From: Kitasatospora sp. DSM 101779
GTDB lineage: Bacteria; Actinomycetota; Actinomycetes; Streptomycetales; Streptomycetaceae
Reading direction: 5' to 3'
Assembly: GCF_025655475.1 (NCBI RefSeq)
Contig: NZ_JAHTIK010000001.1
Coordinates: forward strand, 4,585,040-4,649,039
DNA: 64,000 nucleotides
Of this stretch, positions 35,690-44,796 are shown piece by piece. The translations under genes and the position numbers were made by a program. The notes beneath the pieces were generated by a model. That model saw only the letters and a program-made list of their open reading frames with translations. It ran no database searches and had not been told where the DNA came from. Numbering within the stretch: position 1 is the first letter of the stretch; each line of letters begins with the position of its first letter.

Positions 35690-35796
35690 GGTGGTCCGCA
35701 CCTGGCGCGGGCACGCCAAACCCCGCGCTGCCCGCGCCCGCCGGGCGTTCCCTGCACGCACACGCACACTCCATCCACCCCCACGGAGGGAGCACC

Positions 35797-36384
35797 ATGC
35801 GCAAGCGTCACATCCTGGCGGCCGTGGCGGCCGCTGCGGCCGTCCCGCTGGCCACCGCGATCCCCGCCTACTCGCACGGCTGGATCACCACACCGCCGAG
35901 CCGGGCCGCCCTGTGCGCCGCCGGCACGGTCAAGAACTGCGGCGACATCCAGTGGGAGCCGCAGAGCGTCGAGGGGCCGAAAGGATTCCCGGCCCAGGGC
36001 CCGGCCGACGGCACCCTCTGCGCCGGCGGCAACAGCCGCTTTGCCCAGCTGGACGACCCGCGCGGCGGCGGCTGGCCGGCCACCAGGGTGAGCGCCGGCC
36101 AGCGGCTGACCTTCACCTGGAAGTTCACCGCCCGGCACGCCACCACGCAGTTCCGCTACTACCTCACCAAGCCGGGCTACAGCGCCGGCAGCAAGCTGAC
36201 CCGCGCCAACCTGGACGCCACGCCCTTCCTGACCGTCCCCTACAACGGCGCGCAGCCGCCCACCACGCTGAGCCACACCGCGACCCTGCCCGCCGGCCGC
36301 ACCGGTCACCAGGTGGTCCTGGCGATCTGGGACATCGCGGACACCGGCAACGCCTTCTACCAGTGCATGGACGTCACCTTCTGA
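35797..36384 (+). CDS. Secreted lytic polysaccharide monooxygenase, AA10 family
   Basis: A copper enzyme that cleaves crystalline chitin or cellulose oxidatively. The signal peptide is MRKRHILAAVAAAAAVPLAT AIPAYS, and cleavage after AYS exposes His1 of HGWITTPPSRAALCA, half of the histidine brace. The second brace histidine is in FTARHATTQFRYY, and the axial Phe is in GNAFYQCMDVTF. Four cysteines can form two disulfides. At 195 residues it is a single catalytic domain without a binding module. A dre site on the promoter favours chitin as substrate. Confidence 0.95.
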   Translation: MRKRHILAAVAAAAAVPLATAIPAYSHGWITTPPSRAALCAAGTVKNCGDIQWEPQSVEGPKGFPAQGPADGTLCAGGNSRFAQLDDPRGGGWPATRVSAGQRLTFTWKFTARHATTQFRYYLTKPGYSAGSKLTRANLDATPFLTVPYNGAQPPTTLSHTATLPAGRTGHQVVLAIWDIADTGNAFYQCMDVTF

Positions 36385-36464
36385 CACGTCCCGGCCGACC
36401 GCCGGGACACGGCGACGCCCCGGCCGGACGGCGCTTCCACGCCGCCCGGCCGGGGCCTCCGGCG

Positions 36465-36644
36465 TCAGTGGCCGCCGCAGCAGCCGCCGTCCGCACCGCC
36501 ACACTGGCAGGGCGCACCGGACTGGCAGCCGCAGCCGCACCCCGGTCCGCAGCCGCAGCCCGCGGCGACGACCGGCAGCAGCTTCACGGAGGGAGGCGCG
36601 GCGGTTCCCGCCGCGGCCGTGGTCGGGTTCTGGTCAGCCTTCAT
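36465..36644 (-). CDS. Small cysteine-rich, metallothionein-like peptide
   Basis: A 59-residue peptide: MKADQNPTTAAAGTAAPPSV, KLLPVVAAG, then a tail with nine cysteines in CxC, CxxxC and CC spacings (GCGCGPGCGCGCQSG, PCQCGGADGGCC) and a final His. No other residues in the tail are hydrophobic, so it should bind soft metal ions such as Cu or Zn. The ATG at 36644 follows AGGAGGA; an upstream ATG at 36713 lacks one. It is convergent with the copper-dependent LPMO gene and upstream of phoU. Confidence 0.75.
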   Translation of the reverse strand: MKADQNPTTAAAGTAAPPSVKLLPVVAAGCGCGPGCGCGCQSGAPCQCGGADGGCCGGH

Positions 36645-36836
36645 CGCGGTCGGGTCCTCCTCATCGACGGCTGTCGACGGCAGTCGACGGCACACCACGG
36701 CACACCGCAGCACCCACGGGCATGCCCAGAACGAGTGAAAACCGGTCCCGGACGGGGCGTCAACGGGCGCGCGGAGGTAGGGCGCCCGCGTACGCGTGCG
36801 CCCCCGGCCTCCGCGCGCCCGCCCCGGGGCCGCGGA

Positions 36837-37517
36837 TCACTCGGCCTGCAGGGCCGCCGTCTCCGCCGCGAACTCGTCCGCGTGCTCGCCGGTCACCAGG
36901 AAGACCACACGCTTGGCCACCGACACCGCGTGGTCGGCGAACCGCTCGTAGTAGCGGCCCACCAGGGTCACGTCGACCGCGGTCTCGATGCCGTGCTGCC
37001 AGCGGTCGTCCAGCAGGTGCGAGAAGAGCTCGCGGTGCAGGGCGTCGATCGCGTCGTCGTCCCGCTCCAGCTCCAGCGCCGCGTTGGCGTCCTTGGTGGA
37101 GATGACCAGACCGGCCTTGGCGACCAGACGCTGGGCGAGCTGCCCCATCTCCAGCACGATCGGGTGCAGGTCGTTCGGCACCGCCGACTCGGGGTAGCGC
37201 AGCCGGGCGACCTTGGCCACGTGCCGGGCCAGGTCGCCGCAGCGCTCCAGGTCGGCGCTCATGCGCAGGCTGGTGACCACGATGCGCAGGTCGGTCGCGA
37301 CGGGCTGCTGCCGGGCCAGCAGGTCGATGGCCCGGTTCTCCAGCTCGTGGTGGAGGTCGTTCACCTTCTCGTCGGCGGCGATCACGCTCTCCGCCAGCGC
37401 CAGGTCGGCGTCGAGCAGCGCGGTGGTGGCCCGGCCCATGGCCGAGCCGACCAGCCGGGCGAGCTCGACCAGGCCGTCGCTGATCGAGTCGAGTTCCTCG
37501 TGGTACTGGTCGCGCAT
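36837..37517 (-). CDS. phoU: Phosphate transport/signalling regulator PhoU
   Basis: A 226-residue all-helical protein with two three-helix repeats: MRDQYHEELDSISDGLVELA, VIAADEKVNDLHHELENRAI, DLRIVVTSLRMSADLERCGD, and the second half DDAIDALHRELFSHLLDDRW, LVGRYYERFADHAVSVAKRV. The E/DxxxD clusters bind metal. PhoU links the Pst transporter to the PhoR/PhoP system and damps it when phosphate is ample. The ATG at 37517 follows AGGAGGAGAG. It is divergent from senX3/phoR across a PHO box. Confidence 0.95.
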   Translation of the reverse strand: MRDQYHEELDSISDGLVELARLVGSAMGRATTALLDADLALAESVIAADEKVNDLHHELENRAIDLLARQQPVATDLRIVVTSLRMSADLERCGDLARHVAKVARLRYPESAVPNDLHPIVLEMGQLAQRLVAKAGLVISTKDANAALELERDDDAIDALHRELFSHLLDDRWQHGIETAVDVTLVGRYYERFADHAVSVAKRVVFLVTGEHADEFAAETAALQAE

Positions 37518-37708
37518 GCTCTCTCCTCCTGGCCGCCCGTCCCCCCGCAAGAAGGGTCGGCCGGTCCGTCAGTAGCTCTGTCGGTGGCGGTGCCGACCGG
37601 TCCGTCCGGAAGGACGGCCGCTGCTGGTGGCGCGAATGGTAGCCGCGTCACCGCCCGCACGGGCTTGCGTTGACCACACTGCGCCGTCCGGGCGACCGCG
37701 CACGACCC

Positions 37709-37741
37709 CCGCAGTGAACCGGTGGAGGACTGAAGGTGAAT
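37709..37741 (-). promoter_or_regulatory. PHO box between phoU and phoR-phoP
   Basis: On the minus strand three consecutive 11-bp units read ATTCACCTTCA, GTCCTCCACCG and GTTCACTGCGG. They match the Streptomyces PHO-box direct-repeat unit GTTCACCCGGC; the middle unit is weakest. PhoP should bind here and control both phoU and its own operon. Confidence 0.75.
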
Positions 37742-37815
37742 TCTCGGCAACGTGCGGCCGAGCCCTTGATCGCACCCTTGGGGAGCGCGCCCGACCTGCG
37801 CTTAGGCTGAGTGGC

Positions 37816-39117
37816 ATGGACGTGAATGTGGCCACCGCCGCTGCCTGCGCCATAGCCGGGCTCGGCGTCGGTCTCACGGCCGCCATCGCCTTCCGCTGGA
37901 GCGAGCGCGAGCAGGCCCGCGGCACCTCTCCCCGGAGCGGCGCCGCCGGCAGGACCGGGGGCAGCGGGCTCCTGGCGTACGAACCCCCACTGCCGGCCGG
38001 CGTGGACACGGTGCTCTCCGTGCTGCGCTCCTGCGCGATCGTGCTCGGCGAGGGCGACGAGGTGGTGAAGGCCAGCTCCGCCGCCTACGCGATGGGTCTG
38101 GTCCGCGGCGGTGCAGTGGCCGTGGAGCAGATGCTCTCGCTGGCCCGGGCGACCCGCCGCGACGGCGAGATCCGCCAGGCCGAGCTGGAGGTGCCCCGGC
38201 CCGGGGGCGCCAGGGCGGCCGACCCGCTGGCGGTCTCCGTCCGGGTCGCCCCGCTGGGCTCCCGGCTGGTCCTCGTCCTGGTCGAGGACCTGACCGAGCG
38301 GCGCCGGATCGAGGCGATCCGCCGCGACTTCGTGGCCAACGTCTCGCACGAGCTCAAGACCCCGGTCGGCGCACTCTCGCTGCTCTCCGAGGCGGTCGCG
38401 GACGCCTCCGACGACCCGGAGGCCGTCCAGCGCTTCGCCGGCCGGATGCAGATCGAGGCGACCCGGCTGGCCAGCCTCGTGCAGGAGATCATCGACCTGT
38501 CCCGGGTCCAGGACGACCAGGTGCTGGTCGACCCCGAGCCGGTTCCGGTCGACGAGCTGATCGCCGAGGCGATCGACCGCTGCCGCCAGCCCGCCGCCGC
38601 CAAGCAGATCCTGATCGCCGCGGGCGGCACCGGCGGCCTCTACCTGCACGGCAACCGCGGCCAGCTCGCGGCCGCGCTCGGCAACCTGGTCGAGAACGCC
38701 GTCAACTACAGCCCGCCGCGGACCCGGGTGGCCATCGCCACCCGCCGCATCTCCAGCGCCGCCGTCCTCGGCGAGGCCGACGGCGAGCTGATCGAGATCT
38801 CGGTGACCGACCAGGGCATCGGCATCTCGGAGAAGGACCGCGAGCGGATCTTCGAACGCTTCTACCGGGTGGACCCGGCCCGCTCGCGGGCCACCGGCGG
38901 AACCGGCCTCGGCCTCTCCATCGTCAAGCACGTCGCGGCCTCCCACCGCGGCACGGTGGCGGTGTGGAGCGTCGAGGGCCAGGGATCCACCTTCACCCTG
39001 CGGCTCCCGGCCGGGCAGGTGCCCGCCGGCGACCGCGACACCGCCCCGCCGACCGAGGCGGGCGAGACCGACAACACAGCGCCAACCCCCCTTCCTGCCC
39101 CGGAGGCCCGATCGTGA
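37816..39117 (+). CDS. senX3: Phosphate-sensing histidine kinase (PhoR/SenX3)
   Basis: A 433-residue membrane sensor kinase. A single N-terminal helix (TAAACAIAGLGVGLTAAIAF) is followed by a PAS-like region (DTVLSVLRSCAIVLGEGDEV). Then come HisKA with FVANVSHELKTPVGALSLLS and the HATPase_c domain (GNLVENAVNYSP, DQGIGISEKDRERIFERFYR, GTGLGLSIVKHVAASHRG). It phosphorylates PhoP at low phosphate. Its stop overlaps the phoP GTG by four bases. It is usually called phoR in Streptomyces. Confidence 0.95.
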   Translation: MDVNVATAAACAIAGLGVGLTAAIAFRWSEREQARGTSPRSGAAGRTGGSGLLAYEPPLPAGVDTVLSVLRSCAIVLGEGDEVVKASSAAYAMGLVRGGAVAVEQMLSLARATRRDGEIRQAELEVPRPGGARAADPLAVSVRVAPLGSRLVLVLVEDLTERRRIEAIRRDFVANVSHELKTPVGALSLLSEAVADASDDPEAVQRFAGRMQIEATRLASLVQEIIDLSRVQDDQVLVDPEPVPVDELIAEAIDRCRQPAAAKQILIAAGGTGGLYLHGNRGQLAAALGNLVENAVNYSPPRTRVAIATRRISSAAVLGEADGELIEISVTDQGIGISEKDRERIFERFYRVDPARSRATGGTGLGLSIVKHVAASHRGTVAVWSVEGQGSTFTLRLPAGQVPAGDRDTAPPTEAGETDNTAPTPLPAPEARS

Positions 39118-39809
39118 CCCGAGTACTGGTGGTCGAGGACGAGGAGTCGTTCAGCGACGCCCTCTCGTACATGCTCCGCAAGGAGGGATTCGAGGTGGCG
39201 GTCGCCGCCACCGGCCCCGACGCCCTGGAGCAGTTCGAGCGCAACGGCGCCGACCTGGTGCTGCTCGACCTGATGCTGCCGGGCCTGCCGGGCACCGAGG
39301 TCTGCCGTCAGCTGCGCGTCCGCTCCAACGTCCCGGTGATCATGGTCACCGCGAAGGACAGTGAGATCGACAAGGTCGTCGGTCTGGAAATAGGTGCGGA
39401 CGACTACGTCACCAAGCCCTACTCCACCCGTGAGCTGGTGGCCCGCATCCGCGCGGTGCTCCGCCGCCGCGGCGAGGACGGCAACGGCAACGGCGACGGC
39501 GGCGGGCCGGGCGCGCTGGAGGCCGGTCCGGTCCGGATGGACGTGGACCGGCACGTGGTGACGGTGGACGGCGCCAAGGTCGACCTGCCGCTCAAGGAGT
39601 TCGACCTGCTGGAGATGCTGCTCCGCAACGCCGGCCGGGTGCTCACCCGGATGCAGCTCATCGACCGGGTCTGGGGTGCGGACTACGTCGGCGACACCAA
39701 GACCCTGGACGTCCACGTCAAGCGACTGCGCGCCAAGATCGAGCCGGACCCGGGCGCGCCGCGCTACCTGGTCACCGTCCGCGGCCTGGGCTACAAGTTC
39801 GAGCCGTAG
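39114..39809 (+). CDS. phoP: Phosphate response regulator PhoP (RegX3)
   Basis: An OmpR-family regulator of 231 residues. The receiver has acidic pocket VVEDEESF, phospho-acceptor LLDLMLPGLPGT, MVTAKDSE and TKPYSTRELVARI. A Gly/Asn linker leads to a winged-HTH domain (LPLKEFDLLEMLLRNAGRVL, KTLDVHVKRLRAKIEPDPGA, VTVRGLGYKFEP). It activates the pho regulon and represses antibiotic and nitrogen genes in Streptomyces. The GTG start overlaps the kinase stop (GTGA). Confidence 0.96.
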   Translation: MTRVLVVEDEESFSDALSYMLRKEGFEVAVAATGPDALEQFERNGADLVLLDLMLPGLPGTEVCRQLRVRSNVPVIMVTAKDSEIDKVVGLEIGADDYVTKPYSTRELVARIRAVLRRRGEDGNGNGDGGGPGALEAGPVRMDVDRHVVTVDGAKVDLPLKEFDLLEMLLRNAGRVLTRMQLIDRVWGADYVGDTKTLDVHVKRLRAKIEPDPGAPRYLVTVRGLGYKFEP

Positions 39810-39826
39810 GCCGGCCGGGAACGCCG

Positions 39827-39865
39827 ACGGCCGAGGGCCCCGCTCCATGCGGGGCCCTCGGCCGT
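39827..39865 (+). terminator. phoR-phoP operon terminator
   Basis: A perfect 17-bp stem (ACGGCCGAGGGCCCCGC with its complement) and a TCCAT loop lie 18 bp after the phoP stop. The convergent lipoprotein gene ends 45 bp further on, so it may serve both directions. Confidence 0.85.
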
Positions 39866-39909
39866 TGCGGCTGGTGCGCGCGGTTCGCCGCTGCTCGGTG
39901 TGCCGCGGG

Positions 39910-40584
39910 TCAGTGCGCCGAGGCGCTCGCCGTCGCGGTGGCCGAGCCGGTGGCGGTGGCGCCGGCGGTGGCCGAGCCCGACGCGGAGGCGGACGGCGAA
40001 CCGGTGGCGGTGGCCGAGGGGCTCGCGGAGGCGGACGCGGAGGCCGACGGCTTGGCGGTCGCCTCCGGCGCCTTCGGGCCGAAGGAGGCGTACAGGCCGG
40101 TGGCCGGCACGACGCCGACCGGCAGGCCGACCTTGCCGGCGGTCTTGAAGGTGAAGTCGGTGTCGGCGTATCCGCCGAGCGGGAGCTTCGCCGAGGCCAG
40201 GTGGGCGGCGGGCTGGCCCTCGCCGCCGATCAGCACGGAGCCGCCGGCGGGGATGACGATCTCGGACACGTCCGCGCCCTTGCCGTCGGTGAAGGTGGCG
40301 GTACCGGCGCCCTCGACCGACACGGACTGCAGGACCTCGGGGGCCGAGCCGGTGTTGGCGATGTTGACGGTCAGGTTGACCGGGCCGGCCTCGTCCGAGG
40401 AGGCGCCCTTGGCGGTCACCAGCAGGACGTTGTTGAGGCGCAGGTTCTGGCCGACCGAGGTCGCCGCGTTGTCGGGCTTGATCTGCAGGGTCTCCGCCTG
40501 GTTGCCGGCCGCACAGGCGGACAGCGGTACGACAGCGGCGAGGACGAGGGCGGCGATCGCGCCGCGTCGAAGGCTCCGGCTCAC
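39910..40584 (-). CDS. Surface lipoprotein with low-complexity tail
   Basis: A 224-residue lipoprotein. The signal peptide VSRSLRRGAIAALVLAAVVP ends in lipobox LSAC. The mature part is an immunoglobulin-like beta domain (RLNNVLLVTAKG, VNLTVNIANTGSAPEVLQSV, VIPAGGSVLIGGEGQ) resembling DUF461/PCu(A)C-type extracytoplasmic proteins. The last 50 residues are almost only Ala, Ser, Thr and Gly (SASASASASPSATATG), ending in His, and are probably wall-spanning and glycosylated. The GTG start at 40584 follows AAGGAGA. Confidence 0.82.
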   Translation of the reverse strand: MSRSLRRGAIAALVLAAVVPLSACAAGNQAETLQIKPDNAATSVGQNLRLNNVLLVTAKGASSDEAGPVNLTVNIANTGSAPEVLQSVSVEGAGTATFTDGKGADVSEIVIPAGGSVLIGGEGQPAAHLASAKLPLGGYADTDFTFKTAGKVGLPVGVVPATGLYASFGPKAPEATAKPSASASASASPSATATGSPSASASGSATAGATATGSATATASASAH

Positions 40585-41044
40585 GGCGGCGACTTCTCCT
40601 TGGATGTGGAACACGGATGTGGATCACCTGGCGGTGGTCAGCGATCAGACTACCGACCGCTTACGCCCGCCTCCCACGGGGTGGCCCCGTGTCGCGCCGG
40701 TCCGTCCGTGCGCACCCGCAGCAAGCCCCCGCGGCGATCCGGGACGTCCACGAACCGGCGCAGGTCGCACGGGGCCTGGCGGGACGGTCACCGGATAACG
40801 GTTCGGACACGGCGGCGGATCGGACGAAAACTCAAGATCCAATCATGGTTTCGGCGGTGTTGCCAGAGGTTTCGCCGAGCTGTCGCACCGCCTCCGACCT
40901 GCGGGAAGCCCCCGTCGAACACTGGTCGCAGCACGTCATGGGGGTGGTTGTCAAGCCCTGAGACCCGCCCTGACCTGCGAAAACGCCCTTCGGGTGCGCC
41001 GAGAAGCGTGTTATTCTGGAAAGCCACGGAAGGGGTCCTGTCAC
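40585..41044. other. 460-bp divergent spacer before carD
   Basis: No coding region stands out. It is less GC-rich than its surroundings near 40840. A TATTCT hexamer at 41012-41017 is the likely carD -10, with no good -35, which fits a gene read by alternative or weak promoters. Nothing else is identified. Confidence 0.4.
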
Positions 41045-41527
41045 ATGACGTTCAAGGTTGGCGACACGGTGGTCTACCCCCATCACGGGGCCGCGCTGAT
41101 CGAGGCCATCGAAACTCGCCAGATCAAAGGTGTGGACAAGACCTACCTGGTGCTCAAGGTGCAGCAGGGAGACCTGACACTGCGTGTGCCCGCCGAGAAC
41201 GCGGAGTTCGTCGGCGTGCGCGACGTGGTCGGTCAGGAAGGTCTCGACCGGGTCTTCGAGGTGCTGCGCGCGCCGTACACCGAGGAGCCCACCAACTGGT
41301 CGCGTCGCTACAAGGCGAATCTCGAGAAGCTCGCCTCGGGCGATGTCATCAAGGTCGCCGAGGTGGTTCGCGACCTGTGGCGCCGCGAGCGCGAGCGCGG
41401 CCTGTCGGCCGGCGAGAAGCGGATGCTCGCCAAGGCGCGCCAGATCCTGGTCAGCGAACTCGCGCTGGCCGAGAACACCAACGAGGACAAGGCGGAGACG
41501 CTGCTCGACGAGGTCCTCGCCTCCTAA
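41045..41527 (+). CDS. carD: CarD/CdnL-family RNA polymerase-binding regulator
   Basis: A 160-residue protein. The N-terminal RNAP-interacting Tudor-like domain is MTFKVGDTVVYPHHGAALIE, KTYLVLKVQQGDLTLRVPAE. The C-terminal helical DNA-binding domain is TNWSRRYKANLEKLASGDVI, VRDLWRRERERGLSAGEKRM. CarD binds the beta subunit and stabilises open complexes at most vegetative promoters, including rRNA. The ATG at 41045 follows GGAAGGGG. It precedes ispD by 330 bp, as in other actinobacteria. Confidence 0.96.
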   Translation: MTFKVGDTVVYPHHGAALIEAIETRQIKGVDKTYLVLKVQQGDLTLRVPAENAEFVGVRDVVGQEGLDRVFEVLRAPYTEEPTNWSRRYKANLEKLASGDVIKVAEVVRDLWRRERERGLSAGEKRMLAKARQILVSELALAENTNEDKAETLLDEVLAS

Positions 41528-41856
41528 GCGGCTTCGCAACGCCCAGCGCCCGATGCCGGTGCGCGATCCGGTCACACGGCTGACCGGGTCGGTCTCCGGC
41601 ACCTCGGGCGCTTCGGCGTGCCCGCAGCCGGTGCATCCGGGCCTGCACACCCGCCGTACGACGTGGCCGGCCGTGCTGCGCGCCGGACGTGCGTACGCCC
41701 CGTACGGGCCGGTCCACCAGGGCCGCACGCCGGCCCTGCGCGCGGGGGTGTCGGACTCGTCGGAGCGGTTTGACTAACGTGCAGTCGGAAGGGGTCCGTC
41801 GCGTACGCCGTGCGGCGCACGCCATGGCCATACCCACTTCGCCGAAGGAGCGAAAC

Positions 41857-42609
41857 CTGAACGCGTCAGCAGCAGTTGCAGCGGCGGTGGTGCCCGCCGC
41901 CGGGCGCGGGGAGCGATTGGGGCCCGGCGCCCCGAAGGCGCTCCGCGAACTCGGCGGGGTGCCCCTGCTGGTCCACGCCCTCCGGGCCCTCGCCCGCAGC
42001 CGGGCGATCGGCCTGGTCGTGGTCGCCGCCCCGCCGGACGGGGTCGCCGAGGTGGTCGCCCTGCTCGACAGCCACGGCCTCGACGGCAAGGACGTCCGGG
42101 TGGTCGCCGGCGGCGCGACCCGGCAGGAGTCCGTCCGGCTCGGCCTCGCGGCCATCCCCGAGGACGTCGAGGCGGTGCTGGTGCACGACGCGGCCCGCCC
42201 CCTCGTCCCGGTCGAGGTGGTGGACGCGGTCGCCGCCGCCGTCCGCGCCGGCGCCGACGCCGTGGTGCCCGCCGTGCCGCTCGCCGACACGGTCAAGCGG
42301 GTCGAGCCGCAGGAGCCCGGCGTGCCCGAGCCGGTGCTGGAGACCCCGGACCGGGCCGCGCTGCGCGCCGTGCAGACCCCGCAGGGCTTCCGCCGCTCGG
42401 TGCTGCACGACGTGCACGAGAAGGCGGTCGCCGAGGAGTCGGCCGGCGGCCTCCCGCCGGTGACCGACGACGCCGGGCTGGTCGAGCGCTTCGGCGGCCG
42501 GGTCGTCGTGGTGCCCGGCCACGAGGAGGCGTTCAAGGTCACCCGTCCGCTGGACCTCGTGCTCGCCGAGGCCGTACTCGCCCGCAGGAGGGCCTCCGAT
42601 GGCTTCTGA
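41857..42609 (+). CDS. ispD: 2-C-methyl-D-erythritol 4-phosphate cytidylyltransferase
   Basis: Makes CDP-ME from MEP and CTP, step three of the MEP isoprenoid pathway. The CTP loop is VVPAAGRGERLGPGAPKALR; further motifs are VHDAARPLVP, VQTPQGFRRSVLHDVH and PPVTDDAGLVERFGGRVVVV. The start is notable. GAAGGAG at 41844-41850 lies six bases before an in-frame CTG at 41857, which would give the usual short N-terminus (M)NASAAVAAAVVPAAGRG. The in-frame ATG at 41824 lies upstream of that site and has none of its own. The stop overlaps ispF by 11 bp. Confidence 0.93.
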   Translation: MNASAAVAAAVVPAAGRGERLGPGAPKALRELGGVPLLVHALRALARSRAIGLVVVAAPPDGVAEVVALLDSHGLDGKDVRVVAGGATRQESVRLGLAAIPEDVEAVLVHDAARPLVPVEVVDAVAAAVRAGADAVVPAVPLADTVKRVEPQEPGVPEPVLETPDRAALRAVQTPQGFRRSVLHDVHEKAVAEESAGGLPPVTDDAGLVERFGGRVVVVPGHEEAFKVTRPLDLVLAEAVLARRRASDGF

Positions 42610-43111
42610 TCCCGCCGCCGGCCCCGCCGCTCCCGTCATGCCGCTGGTCGGCATCGGCACCGACGTGCACGCCTTCGAGGCCGGCCGCCCGCTGCGGGTC
42701 GCCGGGCTCGACTGGCCCGACGCCGGCGACGGCCTGGCCGGTCACTCGGACGCCGACGTCGCCGCGCACGCCGCCTGCGACGCGCTGTTCTCCGCCGCCG
42801 GCCTCGGCGATCTCGGCGCGCACTTCGGCACCGACCGCCCGGAGTGGTCCGGCGCCGCCGGCACCGCCCTGCTCGCGGAGGCCGCCCGGATCGTCCGCGC
42901 CGCCGGTTTCGAGATCGGCAACGTGGCGATCCAGGTGATCGGCGTCCGCCCGAAGATCGGCAAGCGCCGCGCCGAGGCGCAGGCCGCGCTCTCGGCCGCG
43001 GTCGGCGCCCCCGTCGCGGTCTCCGGCACCACCACCGACGGCCTCGGCCTGACCGGACGCGCCGAGGGCCTGGCCGCGATCGCCACCGCGCTGGTGTACC
43101 GCACCTCCTGA
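42599..43111 (+). CDS. ispF: 2-C-methyl-D-erythritol 2,4-cyclodiphosphate synthase
   Basis: Closes CDP-ME 2-phosphate to the cyclodiphosphate with loss of CMP, step five of the MEP pathway. The 170-residue protein has the zinc site GIGTDVHAFEAGRPLRVAGL (DxH) and DGLAGHSDADVAAHAACDAL. Trimer and substrate motifs are GDLGAHFGTD, GVRPKIGKRRAEAQAALS and SGTTTDGLGLTGRAEGLAA. It overlaps ispD by 11 bp, and GGAGG inside ispD serves as its site. The two non-consecutive MEP enzymes are thus translationally coupled. Confidence 0.96.
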   Translation: MASDPAAGPAAPVMPLVGIGTDVHAFEAGRPLRVAGLDWPDAGDGLAGHSDADVAAHAACDALFSAAGLGDLGAHFGTDRPEWSGAAGTALLAEAARIVRAAGFEIGNVAIQVIGVRPKIGKRRAEAQAALSAAVGAPVAVSGTTTDGLGLTGRAEGLAAIATALVYRTS

Positions 43112-43269
43112 CACCCCGCCGGCCCGGCCGGCCCGCCGAGGTGACGGCCCGTCGTCCGCGGCGGCCCGGCCGGGCCGGGGCGGACGGGCCGGCGGGCCGG
43201 TGCGACAACGGGCGTCCCGCCCCGGGAAAGGTGGCGGGGCACCCCCGTGTGCCCACTACGCTTGACGCT

Positions 43270-44661
<1,392 letters not shown>

Positions 44662-44716
44662 GCCCCGCCCGCGGGCGGGACCGGCGAACCAGTAGCCCCG
44701 GCCACGGGGCGAGCGT

Positions 44717-44750
44717 GGGCCGCAGCCGGTGCACCACCGGCTACGGCCCA
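44717..44750 (+). terminator. Hairpin between cysS and rlmB
   Basis: GGGCCG and CGGCCC bracket an inner AGCCGGTG/CACCGGCT stem, with one bulge. It lies about 55 bp after the cysS stop and probably ends or attenuates that transcript. Boundaries are approximate. Confidence 0.55.
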
Positions 44751-44796
44751 TCCTCATGACGAACCTCAAGACGTAGAAGAGACAGGAAGTACAGCC

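Noticed and set aside
40585..41044. Small RNA or riboswitch before carD
   Set aside because: No conserved structure or known aptamer pattern could be recognised by eye.
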